NCBI GenBank assembly: GCA_015680685.1
Contig: MNCI01023362.1
Span: 349,454 to 413,453, forward strand
Reading direction: 5' to 3'
DNA length: 64,000 nucleotides
From: Gnetum montanum
Lineage: Eukaryota; Streptophyta; Gnetopsida; Gnetales; Gnetaceae
The notes beneath the pieces were generated by a model that did not search any database, was not told the origin of the DNA, and was given only the letters and a program-made list of their open reading frames with translations. This document shows positions 57,315-64,000 of the stretch, in pieces. Within the stretch, counting starts at the first letter, position 1. Every line of letters begins with the position of its first letter. The translations under genes were made by a program, and so were the position numbers.

Positions 57315-57899
57315 TACCCCCACAATTAAGTGATAACTTTTCTTTGAGTGGAAAAAAGTAGGATCAAGCTTCATACAAAATTGGGAAGGTATGGGATTAT
57401 TAACTAACAAACTCTAACTAATTAACTCTAACTACTGGATTGTTATGGAATTATAAAAAGCATAAAATTGGATGTCCTAGATAATAAAATTAGACACTAT
57501 GATAGACATGAATAGCTAAGATCCTCTAATTACTAAAAATGAAGAGAAGATTAAATAGTGCTAGGAGGTGTAGACTCCTGGGTGTTGAAGGACCTTCACC
57601 AAAATCCAACACTTGTAGTAATGGTAGTTGAGGCTGAGGTTGTCCTACTATAGTTATAGCTTTTGGTAGTAGATAGAAAGCATCTAGAAATGCTTTCATC
57701 TTCTTCTACTTAATCCATGGGTTGTACATAGTCCATGTGGCTTTACGAATGTGGGCTAGTATGGGGATGTTCCATGAATAGGACATTACTAGGAACAACT
57801 CCCTGATGTTGATAAAAACCATGTTGCAAATAGTTTACATTTAACATCGAATGTCTTTATTAGGTTTTATAGTTTGTGGTAGTCATTAATTTGTTTGGT
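57315..57899 (-). other. 3' non-coding part of the third Athila-family copy
   Basis: The first 100 bases match the region after the 3' LTR of the complete element ('aggtatgg(a/g)attattaacta'). The rest has no recognised content. Confidence 0.55.
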
Positions 57900-58350
57900 C
57901 ATGTTCTAAGCAACTAATTTTTGATCTGTGAAATGACTCCTAAGAACTTCAATCTTGATGTTCGCTATTTCCAGCTACTACTTGGTATCCTTGTGATGCT
58001 TGAACTTGACCTCATAGAGGAGGTATGAGCTAGCCACCTACTTCTCCAATTTAATCCTTGGCCTACTAGCTATCAACATTGCAAAGCTTGCATAGTAGAG
58101 GTTGGTTAGCTCCATGTATTTTATCATTTCTTCAATTTGTAACTCCTTAAGATGGATCTCTACTTTGCTGTAGGAATTTAGTTCATTAAAGAATATCTAC
58201 CATACATTACCTCTTTGCTAGAGTTACTGGAGGATCTTGTTCATCTTTTCCTTGGCTAGTTGAATCTCCTTTTTATGAGATCTAGAAATCTTAGTTGCTA
58301 GAATAGGAAAATTGAAAGATCTGAGTGCCAGAATAGTTTTAACTCCATCC
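57900..58350 (-). pseudogene. Degenerate coiled-coil-like frame
   Basis: On the minus strand one frame runs about 150 codons from 58349 with only a few TAG/TAA stops: 'SHKKEIQLAKEKMNKIL', then 'KVEIHLKELQIEEMIKYMEL', then 'LEIANIKIEVLRSHFTDQ'. Composition and spacing suggest a helical, coiled-coil protein. No family is recognised. It lies beyond an Athila-family 3' LTR and could be a remnant of that element or of an accessory ORF like the antisense gene at 39407-44704; neither link is shown. Confidence 0.35.
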
Positions 58351-58351
58351 C

Positions 58352-58423
58352 AAGGCCCTCTAGAAAATGGAACTTAGGATGTCCTAGATGCTCTTTCCTA
58401 AGTTCCATTTTCTAGAGGGCCTT
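58352..58423. repeat. Perfect 25-bp inverted repeat with 22-bp loop
   Basis: The arm aaggccctctagaaaatgga... at 58352-58376 is exactly complementary to 58399-58423; the loop is 58377-58398. The transcript would form a long perfect hairpin. It overlaps the 36-bp inverted repeat listed next. Confidence 0.95.
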
Positions 58424-58528
58424 TTGGTGCAATGGCTACCACATAAAATTCTTTATTCCTAGCAAAGTACTAGTTTCTACCATAAAAAATGTGGAAAGAG
58501 CATCTAGGACATCCTAAGTTCCATTTTC
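58363..58528. repeat. Perfect 36-bp inverted repeat
   Basis: 58363-58398 is the exact reverse complement of 58493-58528, separated by 94 bases. The second arm is partly repeated again at 58549-58574 with mismatches. Such perfection in a strongly decayed region points to a recent rearrangement. Confidence 0.95.
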
Positions 58529-59173
58529 ATACCATTTTAATTTTATGTGGAAAGAGAATCTAGGATAACCTAATGTAGTCATTTTATGGTAGAAACTAGT
58601 TTCTTCCATAAAAAAGTGTAATCCCACTTCCATAACCTAATGAAAATGGAACCTAGGGACTTAGAAAATGTAAATGAAAATGGTTGTGAAAACATAAACA
58701 TCATCATAGATGAAATTGGAAACAAAAACAAAAACAAAAAAAAACATAAATGTAAATAAAAATGGCCAAACAAAAATGTAAATGTATTTGAAAAAAAAAC
58801 AATAGAAATGGAATTATAGTTGCAGATAAAAAAAAAAACCAAGTGTAGAAACACAATGTATACTAAAACTTGCACAAAATGAATAATAAAATTTATAAAA
58901 AAATAAAGAATAAAGGTTCATGAAGTATAGGATTTATGCCAAAAGCATAAGAAGTTACTTGTAGAAGCTCAAAGTCCATTAGAGGAGGTAGGTTGTGTCC
59001 TACTGCAACTCCATAGTCCAGTTTCTTCCTAGCTCTAGTTTTTAGCAACTTTCTGTCAGTTTCTACGAGGATCTACAATGGGGTTACGGAAGTGGGATTA
59101 CACTTTTGATGCAATGGCTACCACATAAAATTCTTTATTCCTAGCAAAGTACTAGTTTCTACCATAAAAAATG
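58423..59173. repeat. Foldback-like cluster of direct and inverted repeats
   Basis: A 70-base segment 58423-58492 ('tggtgcaatggctaccacat' and onward) recurs directly at 59106-59173. 'actagtttctaccataaaa' (58470-58488) is inverted at 58581-58599. 'gtaatcccacttccataac' (58618-58637) is inverted at about 59086-59105. The arrangement resembles a foldback element or a nested inverted duplication. The frame at 58875-58579 is non-coding poly-A sequence. Confidence 0.75.
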
Positions 59174-59401
59174 TAAGCAAGGTTACAAGGGTTGTAATGG
59201 GCTTTGGTGATAAGAAAATGGAAAATGCTATTACTGCCAAGAGGTTGCAAAATATCAAAAATGCTAGGGAATGCCAAGTCTTTAGAATCCAAAATGGTGT
59301 TGACATTGGATTTTTATAGGGTGGAATTACTATTTTTGAATTTGACATAATTACTAATAAATTGGATCAATTTGTAGATGGCAATGATCATCTTCTCCTA
59401 A

Positions 59402-59634
59402 TGTAGTCACTATTTGTGGTAAGTCTGGAATGGACAATAGCCACAAAACCCATCCATTTACTATAAATAGTAAATGGAATTTTGTGACTACACTAGCACC
59501 ATTCTTACTATGTTGACCTTGGTCAATGATCATTTACTTTCAATGTAGTTGCTATTGATAGTAAGTCCAGAATGGACTACAACCACAAAATCCATCCATT
59601 AACTATAAATAGTAAATGAACTTCTGTGACTACA
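59402..59634. repeat. Two tandem hairpin units (142-bp period)
   Basis: Unit 1 (59402-59492) starts 'tgtagtcac', has the near-perfect palindrome 59454-59477 (10-base arms, TAAA loop) and ends 'gtgactaca'. Unit 2 (59544-59634) has the same layout with a few changes. The terminal inverted repeats and internal hairpin recall a small foldback element or LTR-borne motif. Confidence 0.8.
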
Positions 59635-59659
59635 TTGATACCATTCCTACTATGCTAGC

Positions 59660-60213
59660 ATTGGTGAACTACATTGAGGTTATTGGAAAATGAAAAAAGT
59701 AATGGAAAATGTGCAAAAATTTAGAATCTATGGAAATGGTGGATTTCATTTGGAAAGTGTGAAGAATGTGGTCCACGTTGGCCATTGTTAGCTTTAGATG
59801 GCTATGCTAGCTATTGTTCGAAATAATGAAAATTTCAACAATCCCAATGTTGCACTTCTACTAGGTCTTGGTGGTGGCTACTATGGCTACTATGACTATT
59901 GTAGCTACTTTGTCTACTGAAAATGGCTCAAGCGTAGTTGGGGCTATACCCCTACAAAAACCCATGAAAATGCCAATTTTAGCAATTAAAAAGGTGCTTT
60001 CAGCCTTCCCAAGCCTAAATGTGGACATGGGATATCTATTTCTACTTGGGAAACAAAGAAATAACAACTTCTGAAGCATTGTTTTGGCTCCAAAAAGCTA
60101 AATTATGTAAGATTGTAGCTCCTGGTCTACATATCCCACATTTACAATGAATTCTTGCCCTAAGTTGGGAAATGAAAGTTGCAACATGAGATTTGGTGGT
60201 GTTTCATTAGTCC
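59660..60213 (-). repeat. Tat-family LTR, minus-strand copy
   Basis: Read on the minus strand from 60213: TGAAACACCACCAAATCTC, then further blocks colinear with the LTRs at 32727 and 53975 (for example the 'aggcttgggaaggctgaaa' versus 'aggcttaggagggtcaaaa' block, 'atgggttttt.tagggg'). The purine tract is at 60214-60229. The far end is not determinable; the hairpin units at 59402-59634 may still belong to this LTR. The overlapping frames at 59861-60079 are by-products. Confidence 0.7.
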
Positions 60214-62330
60214 CTCTTTGTTGATGTCTAGAGGATTGACTTGAGAGACATTGACAAAGAATACAAAACACCACTACAAGTCCATCATCAATGCTCCCTT
60301 TCCATGCTTGATTTAGTAATGTTGAATCATGCCCAAGAGTGTTTGTGATGATAGGAGAAGGTTATGATGGTGAAATGGTAGTGAGGTCATAGGAAAATGA
60401 TCATGGCATTTAACAATGCATCCCAATTGTTGACATCATGGCTATGGTATGGAACAGAGATATTGGTTGATTGGTAAGCCTTGGCACTTTACACTTTGAG
60501 CTGTAGTTTACTCAGCAAGTGCATTTGAGAAACCAAAACCTCACTCCAAGATTTCTTTGGCTACTAGGCTTCTCCCTTTGTATGTTTGGAGTCATTAATC
60601 TATATTTTAGGCTTCATTGGCCATTTGACTTCTTGGCAATTTGCTTCCCTCATTTTTTGTTGGGTGAAACCTTCATTGGATTTCTTTCCAAAGCTAGATC
60701 TAATTTAGTTTTTTCTTTAAGTGAGATGTGTTACACTTGATGGAATATATGTTTTCCCATTGAATGAAGTATGTTACATTCAATGGACTTGATTGTGGAG
60801 CATTATGAAGAGATGTCATATGGCCATATATGTATGAGTGTCAAACATCAGTCAACATTGTCATCCAAGGTAAGGAAGTTTATAACCAGGCTACGGGGTT
60901 GGACTCAAGGGAATGATAACTAAAATAATATGCAACAAGAACTCTTGGCACAATAGGACAAACTCATTGAATCTTGCACATTGAGATCATGTGGTGACTT
61001 GCCACCATGATGAGTTGCATCTCCATGATGGATCTAGGCTTTATCTTATAAGCATAAATCTAAGAGGATAAAGAAACCAAGTAAAGAATCATGTTGTTAC
61101 AATGAAATAAATAAGGCCATGTAGATTAGTTTAGAAAATCTGGCTATCAAATGTTACATGTGCTACCAGTTGAAGGCCCTAGCAGGCCATATTACTTGTT
61201 TAAAACCTAAGCAATACATGATGCTAGTTTGAGGTCTTAGCAGACCATAGAAATATGTCCCTCTATCATGAAAAGATGTCATGTAGGCTCACCTACTATA
61301 GACCATCAAAATCATCAACATTAGTCATTCATTGTAACTTGTCAACAATAGTAAAAAAAATTACAAGTAAACATGTGAGTGTTAGATGTAATCAGTGATA
61401 TGTAATGGCTTTAATGTTGCATTGCAAGGGTTTGATAAGATTATAGAAAGGCTTAAGTTTTGTTGAGAAACTTGGTCCTATGTGTTTTATTCTCATCATT
61501 ATGGTCTTGAATGGGAACTTCTCCTAAGGGATCCTTTGTGATGTTTTTGGCTTCAAGGTTAGCAGTAATCAAGCTATCTTAGGTTGTTATGGATACATAG
61601 AAGAATCACTTCAAGCTTAAGGTCTAGATTCATAAGATCAATTTGTTCTAACAACATGATGAGAGGGGTTTATTGAGACTTTAAGGCTAGTCAAGTTTGC
61701 TTCCTTACCCTCCTAGCTTAATCCTACATGATAACATAAGCACATCAAGTGGCACCTATGTGATAAAATTGTTAAATAATATAAAAACAATGCAAAATAC
61801 TTCAGTAATAATGCTTAAATGAGGCAAAACACATTAAATCAAAGGCAAAAAACAGGTTCATACATAGTCAACAAATGTTATAATAGGTAAGTTAGAGCAA
61901 ATAGTGTGAAACAATGGCTAGATGATGTATAATGGAGACAAATGATGATCAAAATCACACAAAATAGTATCAAAGAAGGTCAAATAAGGCTATGTTGATT
62001 TCAAAGGACATCAGTTAATGTCAAATTAGGTTAACCAAGGTTCAAATGATGACAAATGATGGGGAACTAAGACCAAGCAGGGTCATACTTTGCTAGTTTT
62101 AGGCCTTAGTGGGCCATAAGATTGTCAGTTTAAGGCCATGGCAAGTCATGTTGCCAATTTAAGGTCATGGTGAGTCATATTGCCAATTTTAGGCCTTCAT
62201 GGACTATGGTAGGAAGGCATATTTCAATGGGTAGGCTCAAAGCAACGAAAAGCTCAATAAGATAAAGAAAAATAAAATGATATTGCAATAAAACATTGTG
62301 AAATAGGTGAAACAAGATGAAATAGTGAAC
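60214..62330 (-). mobile_element. Internally deleted Tat-family copy (internal part)
   Basis: On the minus strand, from right to left: sequence like the end of the PR-RT spacer (62330-61760), with minisatellite units at 62215-62090, an acceptor-like TAG before GTGCCACTTGATGTGCTTATG (about 61755-61735), the start of pol ('LEAKNITKDPLGEVPI', compare 49550), then a jump to the 3' untranslated region with minisatellite units (61265-61160) and the 60220-61100 block, the purine tract and the LTR. RT, RNase H and integrase are missing. It is a deleted, non-coding derivative and confirms which parts belong to the family. Confidence 0.75.
62090..62215 (-). repeat. Minisatellite units, minus-strand copy
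   Basis: Three to four units ('gttttaggccttagtgggcc', 'gtttaaggccatggcaagtc' and so on), the reverse complement of the family at 38805, 49085 and 52860. A further pair is at about 61160-61260. Confidence 0.85.
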
Positions 62331-62337
62331 ATTTAAA

Positions 62338-62341
62338 TCTA

Positions 62342-62374
<33 letters not shown>

Positions 62375-62378
62375 ATAT
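62338..62378. repeat. TA/TATG microsatellite
   Basis: A run of (TA) followed by about six GTAT units and TA again. It marks the border between Tat-family sequence and the kinase pseudogene region. Confidence 0.95.
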
Positions 62379-62880
62379 TTTTAATTTAAGAATAATTTTT
62401 TATAATAAAGCAAGATAGGTGCAAACACATACATTTTTTAATAATCTCGCTATGATCCTTTCCCTTGTATGTTGCCTTCTAGTGTCTTCAAAGTTATTTC
62501 TTTAGAATATAGGAATTATTGTGGGCATCTTCACTAAAAGGGTATTTACAGTGATAATTTGTGAAAGAAGCTAAGTTCTATAAAATATTTTCTATTTAAA
62601 ATTAAAGAAATTTCATGACATACTAGAATTGCTCTTGTATTTTAACATAAATAGTAAACTTTTGTTTCTTGAGTTACACCAAAAAATAGGTGCATAGAAC
62701 AAGTTCTAACAAAAGCTTCATTTATCCCTACAACCAATTCAAAGCTAATTGAACAATAGAATTTGGGAAGATAATTAATGGTAGGTTAAAATATATTTTT
62801 CTTAAAATAAAAAAATAATTATAATGGAGGAATGTTTTTAGAGCTTTCATGTGTAGTGAGATGTATCTGCAAGCAAATCT

Positions 62881-63635
62881 AGAAGAAAGTTTCTCCTTAT
62901 TATAGGATTGGCTTTCGATTGTGCTACTTTGTTTCTTTTAGTAGTTGTATTAATTTTTATTTCCTATAGGAAGAGGAGCATATCTTTTCAAAGTTAGGAA
63001 GAATCTTATAAGCCCTGAAACATTGCCAAAGTACAATTTTTTGGTTGAAAACATAAAAATCAAAATGAAACAAGTGATATTCATAAGGCTTTAATGGAGT
63101 AGATGCAAGGGGCACTTTTATGAAGAAAGACAAGCAAAAGTTGTTTCCCATGAAGACCCTGATTGCTACTATCAAGAATTTTCATGAAGACTATAAACTT
63201 AGATAAGGTGCATTTTGGGTTATTTAAAAGGTACTTTGAATGCTAGAATCATCTTAATCCAACTAGTTATATTGTGATATATAGGAATTGTGTAAAAGAA
63301 AGGACCAAATTTGAATTCAGGAAGATGCATTAGGTGTCATGTTCTTTACATGGATTTCATGAAATGCATCAATTTTAGTTTCACATATATTTATCTAGTT
63401 ATTGCTTTATGTTAAATATGATTTATTTTCATGCAGGGAACTCTCAAGGATGGTATCCAAATTACAGTGAAAAAGTTCACTATGAAAACCATTAAACCAA
63501 ATAAAAATTTCACAAATAAGATCCAAGTATTAGTTGAGATCTGATAGAGAAAATTTGTTAGGTTGTTTTGTGGTTGTGTGTAGGGAAATTAAATGATGCT
63601 TGTGTATGATGAATCAAAGGATGGTATCCTAGGAT
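62881..63635 (+). pseudogene. Receptor-like protein kinase fragment
   Basis: Three colinear pieces. At 62881-62997 'KFLLIIGLAFDCATLFLLVV' and 'VLIFISYRKRS' form a single membrane helix followed by a basic stop-transfer. At 63144-63230 'FPMKTLIATIKNFHEDYK' matches the juxtamembrane/kinase start of plant receptor-like kinases ('F....L..AT.NF....K'). It runs on with a stop where the glycine loop (GEG.FG.VYK) should be, and ends AAAAG|GTACTT. After an intron ending CATGCAG at 63436, 63437-63635 gives 'GTLKDGIQITVKKF' (ATP-binding lysine) and 'VRLFCGCV' and 'MMLVYDES', the segments to kinase subdomain V. The intron after VYK is the usual place. It resembles LRR- or DUF26-type kinases. Extracellular part and catalytic lobe are absent, and there are several stops. 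Confidence 0.75.
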
Positions 63636-63689
63636 TTGCCAAAAGTGAACTTAAGTTATTTATGGGTAATTTTTGTGCTTTTTACATGG

Positions 63690-63852
63690 ACTACATTGGA
63701 CCTCCTGGTAACTATGCTAGCCCAACATAGTCATGTAGTAGTCATCATTCTCATGTGATTTTTGAATGGATTAAGGTTTATTATGGTTTTTATGATCAAT
63801 TCCATTCTTGAAGCCCTATGAAACCTTGTGACTATGTTGGGCCAATGTAGTT
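63690..63852. repeat. Inverted repeat near the window end
   Basis: GCCCAACATAGTCA (63720-63733) is exactly complementary to TGACTATGTTGGGC (63829-63842), extended by 'actacattgg' (63689-63698) against 'ccaatgtagt' (63843-63852). The vocabulary (tgtagt..., gtgactat...) resembles the hairpin units at 59402-59634, so it may be the start of another Tat-family LTR. Confidence 0.75.
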
Positions 63853-64000
63853 GTGGGGTATTTTCAGCATAGTTAAGGAATTTGCAATGAAAATTGGTGG
63901 ATTTCCACTTGATTCCATAGGTTTTGTGGTTCTAAAATGCTCTAGAAAGGTTATAGGTCCTTCCAAGAGTTGATTTTATTAGTTTCAGTCATCCTCAAGT

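Noticed and set aside
58579-58875. 98-codon minus-strand membrane-protein-like frame
   Set aside because: Phenylalanine and leucine arise from a long A-rich tract on the plus strand; no signature, and it overlaps inverted repeats.
59861-60079. Overlapping plus and minus frames of about 70 codons
   Set aside because: They lie inside the minus-strand Tat-family LTR; the plus-strand start is a trinucleotide-like 'ctactatgg' repeat.
1-64000. tRNA, rRNA or organelle DNA inserts
   Set aside because: No cloverleaf, conserved rRNA core or plastid/mitochondrial gene sequence was noticed; the tRNA-like matches are primer sites.

Overview
The window looks like an intergenic block from a very large seed-plant genome. 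It is AT-rich and strongly depleted in CpG, it holds no intact host gene, and nearly everything recognisable is a decayed LTR retrotransposon of a plant lineage (Copia SIRE-like, Gypsy Athila-like, Gypsy Tat/Ogre-like). The old, C-to-T decayed, nested insertions and 10-23 kb elements would suit a gymnosperm or a giant-genome monocot. The sequence alone does not fix the species.

Layout. 1-4596: remnants of a Copia gag and a Gypsy gag in degenerate sequence. 4597-10374: a Copia SIRE-like element on the minus strand that keeps gag but has no recognisable pol. 10375-14857: AT-rich sequence with no gene. 14858-20797: a second SIRE-like element on the minus strand with protease, integrase, RT and RNase H but a truncated gag, flanked by TAGAC/TAGAT. 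21142-31165: a complete 10.0 kb Athila-like element on the minus strand with a perfect GTAGG target duplication, a tRNA-Asp primer site and a long gag-pol frame. 32727-55429: a 22.7 kb Tat/Ogre-like element on the plus strand with a perfect AATGG target duplication. 56447-58350: an Athila-family LTR with part of an element. 58350-59650: a cluster of perfect inverted repeats and hairpins. About 59660-62330: an internally deleted minus-strand Tat-family copy. 62881-63635: exons of a receptor-like kinase pseudogene, the only host-type protein fragment whose family I can name.

The most unusual object is the Tat/Ogre-like element. Its gag-protease block and its RT-RNaseH-aRNH-IN block are about 11 kb apart. 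In characterised Ogre elements an intron lies between protease and RT. Here the spacer carries an antisense, eight-exon gene-like structure (39407-44704) with consistent GT-AG boundaries and few frame breaks, a tandem duplication just upstream of its first exon, a very degenerate ~190-bp-period array (45480-48740), and flanking minisatellite arrays that recur in the element's 3' untranslated region and in the minus-strand copy. The protein encoded by the antisense gene is not one I recognise.

A second theme is palindromic, CpG-containing motif arrays inside LTRs and spacers (AGACGTCT in the SIRE-like LTRs; a motif like CTAGCGTGG in the Tat element). They survive mostly as deaminated TG/CA versions. 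The Athila tRNA-Asp primer site differs from its expected form only at CpG positions. Coordinates of LTR ends come from comparing copies by eye. Protein assignments come from motif recognition without a database search.
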